Below, piece by piece: positions 25,841 to 35,744 of a DNA stretch of 64,000 bases. Numbering within the stretch: the stretch's first letter is position 1; every line of letters begins with the position of its first letter. Made by a program: the position numbers and the translations under genes. The notes beneath the pieces were generated by a model. That model was not told the DNA's origin, made no database searches, and saw only the letters and a program-made list of their open reading frames with translations. The stretch comes from Micromonospora sp. WMMA1363 (GTDB lineage: Bacteria > Actinomycetota > Actinomycetes > Mycobacteriales > Micromonosporaceae): the NCBI RefSeq assembly GCF_030345795.1, contig NZ_JAUALB010000001.1, positions 3,836,001-3,900,000 on the forward strand. The letters are read 5' to 3'.

Positions 25841-25998
25841 GAGGACCAGCCCTTCGGGTCGATGCCACCGTCACCGCCGCGACCGAGTCACTCCTCGATG
25901 GTGGTAGTGGGCGACCCGAAATGAGCGCCGTGACCTGACAGCAATTCTCACGGCTCGCCATATTCACGGTGATCCAGAAACGGCAACCTGGAGGTAGC

Positions 25999-26929
25999 GT
26001 GTCAAGGATTTCCCGGATGGTCGGCTGCGCGTTGGGCGGGGGGATGTCCCTGCTGCTGATCGCGGCGTCGCCGGCGTCGGCGTCGGTGGTCATCACCGAC
26101 CTCAACTCCACCCTCGAAACACAGCTTCGGCACATACTGACGAAGCCAGCAGCAGCGGGCTTTCAAGTCGATTGATGCCAAACCGACGATGAGCGGGACC
26201 GCGGTCACCCCGGTCGGCAAGCCGAACGTCAACCAGGTCACGCCGTTCTTCGTGGGCACGGCAGCACTGGACAACCCCGACGACATCAAGCAGCTGCTGA
26301 CGAGTCAGCCCATGTCGAAAGAACTCACTACCGGCACCACCACCGTCACCACGGGCTTCTCCAGCTCCGCCAAGGTGTCCGTGACGTTGAAATCTCGGAG
26401 GTGGTGGGCCTCGGCGCGGACGTCACGAACACGATCTCCTACTCGGATGCGGTCTCGAGGACCGCTACGACGAAGGACACCTGCACCCTCCCCTCGCAGA
26501 AGATCGAGGTTCCGGCGCGGACGCGCGCCTGCGTCTACGGCAGCCTCGTCGGCAAGCGGGCCGTCGGGAACCTGGCCTTGCACACCAAGATCACGGGAAA
26601 CGCGGACGTCCTTACCCGACCCCACGTCGTCGCCAATCTTCAACATCGTCGATGTAGCCCAGTCGCGGGGCGGCCCCGCGCTCTCGCCGGGATTCTCACT
26701 GAACCGCTCCACCAAGTCCCTGGACTTCACGGGTAACGCCACGTATGACTCGATATACGGCACGCACTACGACCTGACCTGGAAGTATTTCCCGCTCGGG
26801 ACCCTCTGCCCGGAGACGGCACCGTCCGTCACCACGTCCGGGGACGCACCGGCCGACGCGTCGGCGGAGGCACCGGGCGCGGGAGTGGTCCACCGGTACA
26901 CGATCCCGCTGGACGGCACGGTCCACTGA
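25999..26929 (+). pseudogene. secreted ETX/MTX2-type (aerolysin-like) pore-forming toxin, frameshifted
   Basis: GTG 25999 (GGAGG five bases before) starts a signal peptide: basic start, LGGGMSLLLIAASPASA, cleavage near ASA. The coding signal then changes frame at least three times, near 26137-26165, near 26392 and near 26618. The restored protein, about 300 residues, has the MTX2-like pattern: N-V-N-Q-V-T-P with alternating polar strands rich in Thr/Ser (TTGTTTVTTGFSSSAKVSV), the ISYSDAVSRTATTKDTC insertion-loop style and a KIEVPARTRACVYGSL strand. Members form beta-barrel pores in membranes. As it stands it cannot make full protein unless some shifts are sequencing errors. Confidence 0.65.
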
Positions 26930-26998
26930 CGGAGGCGTCGGACCGGCGGTGACTCCGGCAGGATCCGCACAGCTGATGGAACAGTCACCGGCGGACAG

Positions 26999-27031
26999 AA
27001 CCCCGGGCGTCCGCCACGACGGCCCGGGGTT
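26999..27031 (+). terminator. intrinsic-type hairpin
   Basis: Perfect 10-bp stem AACCCCGGGC (26999-27008) / GCCCGGGGTT (27022-27031) followed by TCC. It lies 70 bases after the toxin pseudogene stop and before the two-component operon, and would isolate the two. Confidence 0.7.
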
Positions 27032-27100
27032 TCCGCATCCTGGTGTCTCACCGGAGATCAGGATGAGGTGGCTCCGGTCAGACGAGTGTGGCAAGGTCCC

Positions 27101-27802
27101 ATGGTGCCCATGCCCACGATCCTCGTCGCGGAGGACGACCCCGCCATCCGCCGCGCAGTCGAGCAGTCCCTGCTGCTTGAGGGTTACCAGGTCGTCGCCG
27201 CGGGTGACGGCCTTGAAGCCGTCGCCGCGGTCCGCCGGGACAACCCGGATCTGCTCGTTCTGGACATGATGATGCCCGGTCTTGACGGCCTCGCGGTGTG
27301 CCGGGTCCTGCGGGCGCAGGGGGACCGGACGCCGATTCTCGTGCTCACCGCCCGAACCCTGGTCTCCGACCGCGTGGCTGGACTCGACGCCGGCGCCGAC
27401 GACTACCTCGTCAAGCCCTTCGAGCCGGAGGAACTCCTGGCCAGGCTGCGCGCCCTGCTGCGCCGGGCGGCCCCGGGCGTCGGCCCGGACAACCCTGCCG
27501 GAGATCAGCTGGAAACAGCCGGTGTGCGGCTCGACCCATCCGCGCGCCGGGCGTGGCGGTGCGGCGCGGAGATCACCCTGTCGCGGACGGAGTTCGACCT
27601 GCTTGAGTTGCTGATGCGCAACCGCGGGGTGGTGCTGGACCGCGCCACGATCCACGAACGCATCTGGGGCTACGACTTCGGCGCCGGTTCGAAAAACCTG
27701 AGCGTCTTCATCAGCTACCTGCGACGTAAGCTGGCCCACCCGAACGCACCCGAGATCATTCACACCGTCCGGGGCGTCGGATACACGATCCGCGCGTCGT
27801 GA
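27101..27802 (+). CDS. OmpR/PhoB-type response regulator
   Basis: 233 residues from ATG 27101 (AAGG just upstream; ATG 27110 is also possible). Receiver domain with acidic pocket AEDD, phosphoacceptor Asp55 in LLVLDMMMPG, Thr/Ser switch in VLTAR and Lys in LVKPFEP. The C-terminal winged helix has LSRTEFDLLELL and the recognition region (SKNLSVFISYLRRKL, then TVRGVGYTIR). The histidine kinase gene overlaps its stop by four bases, so the two are partners. Targets are not evident. Confidence 0.93.
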   Translation: MVPMPTILVAEDDPAIRRAVEQSLLLEGYQVVAAGDGLEAVAAVRRDNPDLLVLDMMMPGLDGLAVCRVLRAQGDRTPILVLTARTLVSDRVAGLDAGADDYLVKPFEPEELLARLRALLRRAAPGVGPDNPAGDQLETAGVRLDPSARRAWRCGAEITLSRTEFDLLELLMRNRGVVLDRATIHERIWGYDFGAGSKNLSVFISYLRRKLAHPNAPEIIHTVRGVGYTIRAS

Positions 27803-29193
27803 CTCCCCGCTACCTGGCCAGACCCAGTCTGCGTCTGACCTTCTCCCTACTGTTCGCCTCGGTAGCGGCACTGGTCGCCGTCGGCGTGGGCGCCCTGAGC
27901 TACGGTCTGGCGTCCACGTTGATCTGGCGGGAGACCGACGACCACTTCGACCGCGCGGCCGAGACCGTGGCGGAATTGACGATCGACGCCGGCGATCTGA
28001 CGCCGGAGGACCTGGCCGAGCCGGACGAGTACGAGGTCAATCTCGGTGACCTCCTCGCCGGATCCGACACACTGATCGGCCAGATCCTGGGCCCCGGAGG
28101 GCAGGTGGTCGACGAGGGCTACCCCCGGCCGCTTCCGGTGTCGTACACCGATCGAACGGTGGCCGCGTCCGAGGAACCGGGGCGTACCAGGATCAGCGAG
28201 GCAGAAGTTGACGGCACCCGGGTACGGATCATCACGGTCTCACTCGGCGGGGGGCGCGGAGCCATCCAGGTGGCACAGCAGCTGAGCGAGGTGGACGGGC
28301 TGCTCACGAGCCTCAGGACCAGAATCATGGCGGTCGGCGTCGCGGTCTCGGTGGCGGCCGGGGTGTGCGGCTGGTTCGTCGCGGGTCGGGTGACCCGTGG
28401 GCTCGTCCGGCTGACCCGGGTGGCGGAGGAGGTGGCCCTCACCGGACGGCTGGACCTTCCCGTGCCGGCGGGCGGGCGGGACGAGGTCGGCCGCCTCGGT
28501 GCGGCCTTCGACACGATGTTGGGTCAGCTCGCCCGGTCCAAGGACGCCCAGCAGCGGCTGGTGCAGGAGGCGGGCCACGAGCTGCGTACCCCGCTGACGA
28601 GCTTGCGGACCAACATCGCTCTGCTGCACCGCTTCGACGAGTTGCCGCTCGCCGCCCGCGGTCCGCTGCTGACCGACCTCACCGTGGAGTCCCGGGAACT
28701 GATCAATCTGGTCAACGAGTTGGTGGAGCTTGCCACGGACACCCGGGAACTGGAGGCGGCCGAGCCCGTCGACCTCACGGAAATCGCGGAGAAGGTTGCT
28801 CAGCGGTTTCGAACCCGCTCCGGCCGGGAGATCATCGTACGGGCCGACGCCGCCGCCGTCACCGGCCGGCCACAGGCCCTGGAACGAGCCCTCGCCAACC
28901 TGGTGGAGAACGCCACCAAGTTCGATTCCTCCGGAGGCCCGGTGGAGATCGTGATCCGCAGGGGTCGCGTCGAGGTGCGGGACCGTGGCCCCGGGGTGCC
29001 GGATCTGCCGGAGGGCCGGCTCTTCGACCGCTTCTACCGCGCTCCCGAGGCCCGGCGCATGCGAGGCTCGGGGCTGGGGCTGGCGATCGTACGGGATGTG
29101 GTGACAGCACACGACGGAACGGTGTTCGCCCGCAACCGCGAAGGCGGAGGCGCCGTGATCGGCTTCGAGCTGCCGGAACGCTGGCCCGACTGA
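27799..29193 (+). CDS. two-component sensor histidine kinase
   Basis: 464 residues. Membrane segment at about 15-40, an extracellular sensor of about 120 residues with no named fold, a second membrane segment near 175-200, then a HAMP domain. The phosphoacceptor His is in EAGHELRTPLTSLRTN. The ATPase domain shows the N box LVENATKF, G1 RDRGPGVP and G2 GSGLGLAIV. It is coupled to the response regulator gene (GTGA). The sensed signal is unknown. Confidence 0.93.
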   Translation: MTPRYLARPSLRLTFSLLFASVAALVAVGVGALSYGLASTLIWRETDDHFDRAAETVAELTIDAGDLTPEDLAEPDEYEVNLGDLLAGSDTLIGQILGPGGQVVDEGYPRPLPVSYTDRTVAASEEPGRTRISEAEVDGTRVRIITVSLGGGRGAIQVAQQLSEVDGLLTSLRTRIMAVGVAVSVAAGVCGWFVAGRVTRGLVRLTRVAEEVALTGRLDLPVPAGGRDEVGRLGAAFDTMLGQLARSKDAQQRLVQEAGHELRTPLTSLRTNIALLHRFDELPLAARGPLLTDLTVESRELINLVNELVELATDTRELEAAEPVDLTEIAEKVAQRFRTRSGREIIVRADAAAVTGRPQALERALANLVENATKFDSSGGPVEIVIRRGRVEVRDRGPGVPDLPEGRLFDRFYRAPEARRMRGSGLGLAIVRDVVTAHDGTVFARNREGGGAVIGFELPERWPD

Positions 29194-29285
29194 GCCCGAC
29201 CGCTCGTGGTGCCGGCTTGCCGGTCGCCGACCACGCTGTGGCCCGTGTGGAAAGGGACTCCCGATCCGGTCGGCCCGCGAGCCCC

Positions 29286-30491
29286 TCACCCGCGTGCCGG
29301 GTGCAGCTTCCGGCCCCCGCCCAGCAGCGACGGACGCCTGCGGGCAGCGAGATCCTCGACCCACCCGAACGCGCACGCCGCGACCAGGACCAGCAAGAAC
29401 TCCACGCAGATCAGGGCCACCGCCGCCGGCATGGGCCATCCGGCGAACACGCCACCCTCGGCGAGCGACCAGACCAGGGGCAGCAACGGGTAGTGCCAGA
29501 GATAGACGGTCACCGCACGAGCATTCACCCGGTCGGTCAACGCGCGGAGTCGAGGAGACCGGTCGACCAGCCCGGCACCCGGCCGGAAGCGCAGAAGCAC
29601 CACCGCGAACGCGAGGGAGAGCAGGGTGTTCAGCACCAGGTTGTCGTAGAGGCTGAGGGAGCCGAACTCGATCTCTTCCGCTGCCCGGTACGTCCACCAC
29701 AGACCGGTGGCCGCCAGCGCGGCGGCCAGGAGCACGGTTACCCGGCCGTTCATCCGGGACAGCAGACCGTCGTGGTGGGCGAACCCGATCAGCCAGCAGG
29801 CCAGATAGACGACGAAACTGCTCAGCAGCCCCTCCGAGCCGCCCAGCATCGAGCTCAGGACCCCCTCGGAACTCAGGACCCCCTCGCCTTCGGCGGCCCA
29901 CAGGTCGAGGACAACCACCCCGCACACCGCCACGGCCAGCACCGCCCAGGGGCTCAGCCGGAACACGCGCAGCAACACGGGTGAGAGCAGCACGAACCAC
30001 AAGTACGCGCGCAAGTACCACAGGACTCCGGTGAAGGCGTCGCCCAGCTCGGACCCGTTGGAGGGCGGATCACCGACCGGAAGGATCCAGTAGAGGTACT
30101 GCCACGTCGGGAGGAAGGGCTCGTCCGTCCCGCGCGCCTCCCACCACATCAAGGGTACGGCGATCAGCGCCACCATCCACAGTGGCGGCAACAGCCGGCG
30201 CAGCCTCCCGCGAATGACCCGTGTGGTTCCCTTCCGGCGATCGAGGGACGCGGCCATCAACGATCCGCCGAGCGCGAACATGATTCCCATGGACGGGAAG
30301 ACCAATGTCATCCAGGGAGCCCCGACGGTGTGCAGCACGACCACGCGCAGGATGGCGACGCCCCGCAGGAGGTCGAGGTAGCGGTCACGTCCCACCGCTG
30401 ACGCGGGGACCGGAGGGGTGGACGCGTCCTTCCCCTCGTCGCCGGTCAGCGGGGAACCTTTCCCGGTGTAGAGCACAGAAGTCTTCCTCAC
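29286..30491 (-). CDS. membrane acyltransferase (Acyltransferase_3 family)
   Basis: 401 residues from GTG 30491 (no strong ribosome site). About ten membrane segments and the AT3 start motif RDRYLDLLRGVAILRVVVLHT, where Arg and the later His are the conserved pair. The soluble N-terminus is short. Such proteins acetylate or otherwise acylate sugars, antibiotics or wall polymers using cytoplasmic acyl donors. It is convergent with the two-component operon. A repeated GVLSSEGVLSSMLGG stretch near residue 210 is a small tandem duplication in a loop. Substrate unknown. Confidence 0.82.
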   Translation of the reverse strand: MRKTSVLYTGKGSPLTGDEGKDASTPPVPASAVGRDRYLDLLRGVAILRVVVLHTVGAPWMTLVFPSMGIMFALGGSLMAASLDRRKGTTRVIRGRLRRLLPPLWMVALIAVPLMWWEARGTDEPFLPTWQYLYWILPVGDPPSNGSELGDAFTGVLWYLRAYLWFVLLSPVLLRVFRLSPWAVLAVAVCGVVVLDLWAAEGEGVLSSEGVLSSMLGGSEGLLSSFVVYLACWLIGFAHHDGLLSRMNGRVTVLLAAALAATGLWWTYRAAEEIEFGSLSLYDNLVLNTLLSLAFAVVLLRFRPGAGLVDRSPRLRALTDRVNARAVTVYLWHYPLLPLVWSLAEGGVFAGWPMPAAVALICVEFLLVLVAACAFGWVEDLAARRRPSLLGGGRKLHPARG

Positions 30492-31063
30492 TCGGTGAAT
30501 CCCACAGGGGCAGCGCCCCCACGATGGCCGCGCCAGGTGAAGGCACGTTTGGAGGAAGTCAAGAAGTCGGTAAGAACCCCGACCGCAGCGGGCGGCGCTG
30601 CCCGATGCCCCACCGCCGCGGGACGTTCCCGGCGGCACCCGGCCGTCGATACGGCCCCGAGTCATCTTCCCCGCACGCCGACGGGACAGCGCTCGGCGAC
30701 GATCCTGGATACCGTGACGTCGCGGGCTGGAGCCCAGCGCCCACGGATTGTCCACGACGGCGGTATTCCTGGCAGGAATAAATATGCGTGGCCGGAATAC
30801 CGCTCGAGGACGGGTGCCCCAACATGACCAAGGGTGATCGGCAGTCCGCACCGGAAGCCGCACGTCGTGCCGCGGCGCGACCACCTACCAGCCACGCTGT
30901 CGCCACGGGGCGCGACGCGGGCCCGGCCCCGGGGAACGCACCGGCCGGCCACGCCAGAGATCGCACGTGTGTACGAACTGGGCAGCACCCGCGCCGCGCT
31001 CGCTACCCTTGGTCTCGCGACCCGGCACCCGCCGGGCCCCTGCCGACCTGGGACGACGTACGA
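30492..31063. other. 572-bp intergenic region
   Basis: No supported gene. It separates divergently read genes (acyltransferase and GGDEF protein) and should contain both promoters. The GGDEF frame is open from 30788, but the residues before 31064 are Arg/Pro-rich and do not look like protein. A palindrome-like TTCCTGGCAGGAA lies at about 30766-30778 and might be an operator. Confidence 0.35.
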
Positions 31064-32482
31064 GTGGATCACCAGCGAGTCATCCGTGACGTCACGGTCC
31101 GACTGCCGATGGCGTCGACCGCTGCCGAGGCGTGCCAATGGACCGTCACCGCACTGGCCCGGTACACACCGGCCACCATCTCAGTGCTACTCCAGGTCCA
31201 CGACAGGCTACGCTGCATCGCGGCCACCGGATCCTGGCAGGTCTACTCGACCGTCCCGCCGGCCACCGGCATCGTCGGGCGGGTCTACGCGTCCGGCCGC
31301 GCCGCTGTCATTCCGGCCGTGACGGCGGACCCGGGCTCCATCCCGGTACACCCCGACGCCAAGAGCGAGCTCTGCGTACCGGTCCCGGATCCGAGCGGCC
31401 GTTCGATCGGCGTCCTCGACCTCCAGTGGAGCGGGCCGGCCGACCTGGCAGCCTGGCGGGACACGGCGGAACGTCTGGCGGCCCGGCTCGGGGCACGGAT
31501 CGTCGCGCTCGGCGGGCCGCCGGCCGAGAGCCGCAGCGAGAAACTACTCCGGCATGCCGCCGCGCTGGCCTCCGCGCCCACCGAGTGGGACCTGATGCAC
31601 GCGGCGATCACCGCCGCCCGGGAGGTCTCGACACTCTCCGCAGCCGTCCTGGTCCTGGCCGACCAACGCGGCCCCCGGCTGGGCGCGCCCACGGCCGCGC
31701 CGGGCGAGTTGGAGTCCCGCATCCGGGCGGAGCTGGCCGAGTCCGGCCCCGATGCGCTCGGTCGGATGACCAGTCTCGCCCACCGGTACGGCGCCGGCTA
31801 CACCCTCGGAGAGGCCGGCCACCCGCCGACCGCGGACCACACCCCGCTCACCCGTGCCGGGGCCCGCACCCTGGTGGTGGTGCCGGTGGGCCCACCCGAC
31901 GGCGGCGGGCTGCTGCTGGTCGCCGATGAGCGGCTGCTGCGCCCCGACCCGACGACGGTCAACCTGGTGGAACTGCTCGCCAACCAGGCATGGAGCGCCC
32001 TGGACCGGCTGCGCGCGCTGGCCCGGCTCCGGGAGCAGGCCAGCTCCGACCCGTTGACCGGCTTGCGGCACACCGGGCCGTTCGGTCAGCGGATCGCCGC
32101 GGCGATCCCGGGGCGTACGGCCCTGCTCGCGATCGACGTGGACGGGTTCAAGAGCGTCAACGACACGTACGGTCACCAAGCCGGTGACCGGGTGCTGGTC
32201 GGCCTGGCCCGGGCGTTGGAGGGGGCGCTGCGGCACGGCGATGAGCTGTACCGGATCGGCGGCGACGAGTTCGTGGCGGTGATCGAGGTGAACCGTCCCG
32301 AGGAGGCCATTCGGATCGCCGAACGCCTGACCGTGGCGGCCCGGCGGATCGGCCGGACGATCAGCGTCGGCGTCGCCCTCCCCCACCCGGGCGAGTCACC
32401 CGACCGCACCCTCCGCCGCGCGGATCAGGCCCTCTACGCGGTCAAACGGTACGGCCGCGACGGTGTCCGCCTCGCCGCCTGA
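31064..32482 (+). CDS. GAF-domain diguanylate cyclase (GGDEF)
   Basis: About 472 residues from GTG 31064; an earlier start (ATG 30824) is possible. The N-terminal half holds a GAF-like sensor (SVLLQVHDRLRCIAATGSW, then GIVGRVYASGRAAVIPAV and SELCVPVPDPSGRSIGVLDL) and a second GAF-like region (about 170-310). The C-terminal GGDEF domain has LAIDVDGFKSVNDTYGHQAGD and the active site YRIGGDEFVAV intact, so it should make cyclic di-GMP from two GTP. No EAL domain and no membrane segments; cytosolic. Confidence 0.88.
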   Translation: MDHQRVIRDVTVRLPMASTAAEACQWTVTALARYTPATISVLLQVHDRLRCIAATGSWQVYSTVPPATGIVGRVYASGRAAVIPAVTADPGSIPVHPDAKSELCVPVPDPSGRSIGVLDLQWSGPADLAAWRDTAERLAARLGARIVALGGPPAESRSEKLLRHAAALASAPTEWDLMHAAITAAREVSTLSAAVLVLADQRGPRLGAPTAAPGELESRIRAELAESGPDALGRMTSLAHRYGAGYTLGEAGHPPTADHTPLTRAGARTLVVVPVGPPDGGGLLLVADERLLRPDPTTVNLVELLANQAWSALDRLRALARLREQASSDPLTGLRHTGPFGQRIAAAIPGRTALLAIDVDGFKSVNDTYGHQAGDRVLVGLARALEGALRHGDELYRIGGDEFVAVIEVNRPEEAIRIAERLTVAARRIGRTISVGVALPHPGESPDRTLRRADQALYAVKRYGRDGVRLAA

Positions 32483-32543
32483 ACGTGGCGCGCGGTGCGG
32501 CCCGTAGGGCCGTTCATGCCTCGGACCGCAGCCAGGTCCGCCG

Positions 32544-33128
32544 TCAGTCGGCGGACCCGCGCCGGGCGGCCCGCCACCGCTCCGGGTCCAGGGTCCGGCG
32601 GACTCCGGACATCGCCACGTGCGCGAGGTCGCCGCCCTGGGCCGCGCGGTCGAGCCGGCCGGCCGGCTCGAAGCCCAGTTTTTCCAGCACCCGGACGGAC
32701 GGGTCGTTTTCCGGCACGGCGTCCGCCCGGATCTCCCGGATACCCGGCTGGGCGACGATGTGGTCCAGCAGCAGGGCTGCCGCCCGGGTAGCCACTCCCC
32801 GGCCCTGCCAGGCCGGCAGGACGGTGAAGTAGATCTCCACCACACCGGGTGTCTCGGTCGGGGCGGCGCCCAGCGATCCGAGGTAGCTGTCGTCGGCGGC
32901 GTCGGCGATCGTCAGGGAGACGACCTCCTCGTTCGTGCCGTACGACGAGATGACGTAGTCGAGCATGACCCGAGCGCCCTCGACCGTTTTCTGCTCCGGC
33001 GTGAATGCCATGTAACGGGTGGCATCGGGATCAGTCAGAAACCGTGCGAAGGCGGCCAGATCGGCAGGCTGGTGCGGTCGGATGACGATGCCACCGTCAC
33101 GCGTCGGTGGCGGGCAGGTGAGGTGCAC
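32544..33128 (-). CDS. GNAT N-acetyltransferase (RimJ/RimL-like)
   Basis: 194 residues. Pattern of the RimJ/RimL-type acetyltransferase_3 group: IVIRPHQPADLAAFARFL at the start, VVEIYFTVLPAWQGRGVATRAAALLLDH as the acetyl-CoA loop (Q-G-R-G-V-A), and NDPSVRVLEKLGFEPAGRL as motif B. Substrate could be an amine on a protein N-terminus or small molecule. It lies alone, convergent with the GGDEF gene and before asd. Confidence 0.88.
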   Translation of the reverse strand: MHLTCPPPTRDGGIVIRPHQPADLAAFARFLTDPDATRYMAFTPEQKTVEGARVMLDYVISSYGTNEEVVSLTIADAADDSYLGSLGAAPTETPGVVEIYFTVLPAWQGRGVATRAAALLLDHIVAQPGIREIRADAVPENDPSVRVLEKLGFEPAGRLDRAAQGGDLAHVAMSGVRRTLDPERWRAARRGSAD

Positions 33129-33190
33129 CTTCGCGGCTCCCGTTCGTTCGGTTGTACGAATAGCGGAGATCGTCCCCGCACCAGGAGCCG

Positions 33191-34252
33191 TCAGGCCCGG
33201 GCCAGTTCCGTGGCCAGGAGTTCGGCGATCTGGGCGGTGTTCAGAGCGGCGCCCTTGCGCAGGTTGTCGCCGGTGACGAAGAAGTCGAGGGCGCGGGGAT
33301 CGTCGAGGGCGCGGCGGATTCGGCCGATCCAGGACGGGTCGGTGCCGACGGCGTCGATCGGCATCGGAAACTCACCTGCCAGCGGGTCGTCCACGAGGAT
33401 CACGCCGGGCGCGTTGCGCAGCACCTCGCGGGCGCCCTCCGCGTCGACCTCGGTGGCGAAGACCGCGTGCACGGCCACCGAGTGCCCGGTCACGACCGGC
33501 ACCTGGACGCAGGTCGCGGAGACCTTGAGGTCGGGCAGCGCGAGGATCTTGCGCGACTCGTCGCGCAGCTCCATCTCCTCCGACGAGGATCCGCCGTCGC
33601 CAGGCGATCCGGCCCAGGGCACCACGTTCAGCGCGAGCGGCGCGGGGAACGGGCCCAGTTCGTCGCCGACCGCCTGCCGGACGTCACCGGGGCGGGAGCC
33701 GAGCCCACGATCACCGGCGATCTTGCTGAGCTGGGTGTGCAGAGCATCCACACCGGCTTGACCGGCCCCGGAGACCGCCTGGTACGACGACAGCACCAAC
33801 TCGCGCAGGCCGTACTCGCGGTGCAGCGGGGCGACCGCGACAATCATGGCGAGCGTCGTGCAGTTCGCGTTGGCGATGATGCCCCTGGGCCGGTTGCCGA
33901 CCTGCTCGGGGTTGACCTCGGGGACGACCAGCGGGACGTCGCGGTCCAGCCGGAACGCGCCCGAGTTGTCCACCGCGATGGCACCCCGGCGCACCGCCAC
34001 CGGCGCCCACTCGGCGGACACCTCGTCGGGCACATCGAACATCGCCACGTCGACGCCGTCGAACACCTCCGGGGTCAGCGCCTGGACGGTCAGCTCCTCG
34101 CCCCGGCAACGGATCAGCCGACCGACCGACCGGGCGGAGGCGATGAGCCGAATCCCTCCCCAGACGTTTCGGCGCCCGGTGAGCAGCTCGCACATCACCG
34201 TACCGACGGCACCCGTCGCCCCGACCACAGCCAGGGTGGGCAGCGACGCCAC
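33191..34252 (-). CDS. asd: aspartate-semialdehyde dehydrogenase
   Basis: 353 residues. NADP-binding start VVGATGAVGTVMCELL, active-site Cys in ANANCTTLAM, the substrate region SYQAVSGAGQAGVDAL, and the catalytic His region within VPVVTGHSVAVHA. It reduces aspartyl-4-phosphate to aspartate semialdehyde, the branch point to lysine/diaminopimelate and to threonine/methionine. Its start is four bases after the aspartate kinase stop, the usual ask-asd operon. Confidence 0.96.
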   Translation of the reverse strand: MASLPTLAVVGATGAVGTVMCELLTGRRNVWGGIRLIASARSVGRLIRCRGEELTVQALTPEVFDGVDVAMFDVPDEVSAEWAPVAVRRGAIAVDNSGAFRLDRDVPLVVPEVNPEQVGNRPRGIIANANCTTLAMIVAVAPLHREYGLRELVLSSYQAVSGAGQAGVDALHTQLSKIAGDRGLGSRPGDVRQAVGDELGPFPAPLALNVVPWAGSPGDGGSSSEEMELRDESRKILALPDLKVSATCVQVPVVTGHSVAVHAVFATEVDAEGAREVLRNAPGVILVDDPLAGEFPMPIDAVGTDPSWIGRIRRALDDPRALDFFVTGDNLRKGAALNTAQIAELLATELARA

Positions 34253-34256
34253 CGCG

Positions 34257-35522
34257 CTACCGCCCGGTCCCCGCGTACACCACCGCCTCGGTGTCGCCGC
34301 TGAGGTCGAAGGCTTCGTGGATGGCGCGCACGGCGGCGTCCAGGTCGGTGTCGCGGCACACCACGGACACCCGGATCTCCGAGGTGGAGATCATCTCGAT
34401 GTTCACCCCGGCTTGGCCGAGCGCCGCGAAGAAGCCGGCGGCCACCCCGGGGTGCGATCGCATGCCGGCGCCGATCAGCGAGACCTTGCCGACGTGGTCG
34501 TCGTAGAGCAGACCCTTGAACTTGACCACGTCCTGGATCTTGCTGAGCGCAGCCATGGCGGTGGGGCCGTCGGTCTTGGGCAGGGTGAAGGAGATGTCCG
34601 TCCGGCCGGTGCCCTCGGTGGAGACGTTCTGCACGATCATGTCGATGTTGATCTCAGCCGCGGCGACCGTGTCGAAGATCCGCGCGGCCGCACCCGGCTC
34701 GTCGGGCACACCGACAATCGTGATCTTGGCTTCGCTGCGGTCGTGGGCGACCCCGGTGATCAGCGCCTGTTCCACGGAAAGGTCCTCCATCGATCCGGTG
34801 ACCATCGTGCCGGTGTTGGTCGAGTATGACGAACGGACGTGGATCGGCAACCCCGCTCGGCGGGCGTACTCCACGCTTCGCAGGTGCAGGATCTTGGCGC
34901 CGCAGGCGGCCAGCTCCAGCATCTCCTCGTAGGTGATCTGCTCGATGTGCCGCGCGTTCGGCACGATGCGCGGGTCGGCGCTGAACACTCCGTCGACGTC
35001 GGTGTAGATCTCGCAGACATCCGCGTTCAGCGCGGCGGCCAACGCGACCGCGGTGGTGTCCGACCCACCGCGCCCCAGCGTGGTGACGTCCTTGGTGTCC
35101 TGTGAGACGCCCTGGAAGCCGGCGACGATGACCACCGCGCCCTCGTCGAGCGCGCCCTTGAGCCGCCCGGGCGTGACATCGATGATCCGCGCCCTGCCGT
35201 GCACCGAGGTGGTGATGACGCCGGCCTGCGAGCCGGTGAACGAGCGGGCTTCGTACCCCAGGTTGTGGATCGCCATGGCGAGCAGCGCCATGGATATCCG
35301 CTCCCCCGCGGTGAGCAGCATGTCCAGCTCGCGGCCCGGCGGCAGCGGGCTGACCTGGTTGGCCAGGTCCGTCAGCTCGTCGGTGGTGTCCCCCATCGCG
35401 GAGACCACCACCACGACGTCGTCGCCGGCCTTGCGGGCGGCGACGATCCGCTCGGCCACCCGCTTGATCCGCTCGGCGTTGGCGACGGAGGACCCGCCGT
35501 ACTTCTGCACCACGAGTGCCAC
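34257..35522 (-). CDS. lysC: aspartate kinase
   Basis: 421 residues. Kinase domain with KYGGSSVAN (ATP/aspartate binding), GFQGV and [11 protein letters not shown]; two C-terminal ACT domains (from [17 protein letters not shown] and from [19 protein letters not shown]), which bind lysine/threonine for feedback control. It phosphorylates aspartate, the first step of the aspartate family pathway. Other actinobacteria translate a beta subunit from an internal start; here a Met in [16 protein letters not shown] lies at the corresponding place, so the same may occur. Followed by asd. Confidence 0.96.
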   Translation of the reverse strand: MALVVQKYGGSSVANAERIKRVAERIVAARKAGDDVVVVVSAMGDTTDELTDLANQVSPLPPGRELDMLLTAGERISMALLAMAIHNLGYEARSFTGSQAGVITTSVHGRARIIDVTPGRLKGALDEGAVVIVAGFQGVSQDTKDVTTLGRGGSDTTAVALAAALNADVCEIYTDVDGVFSADPRIVPNARHIEQITYEEMLELAACGAKILHLRSVEYARRAGLPIHVRSSYSTNTGTMVTGSMEDLSVEQALITGVAHDRSEAKITIVGVPDEPGAAARIFDTVAAAEINIDMIVQNVSTEGTGRTDISFTLPKTDGPTAMAALSKIQDVVKFKGLLYDDHVGKVSLIGAGMRSHPGVAAGFFAALGQAGVNIEMISTSEIRVSVVCRDTDLDAAVRAIHEAFDLSGDTEAVVYAGTGR

Positions 35523-35744
35523 GACGGCGCACTCCCCTCCCAGTGACCCTGAGCGTGCCGACGCCGCCGGATGGGGGCCGGCGGCGCATGTCAGCTACGT
35601 TCAGCCTATCGGGCGGGCCGGTCTGCCGGGTCGGGTGATCCCACCATCCGGCCGAGGTGACAGGGGTCCGGTGGCGTACGACACGCCGGCCCGACCCCGC
35701 GGGCGGGAGCCCGAACCCGGGCCTGCACACCCGAGAATGGGCGG

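Noticed and set aside
26767..27871. Minus-strand frames over the response regulator gene
   Set aside because: Antisense shadows; the response regulator has all receiver and winged-helix motifs.
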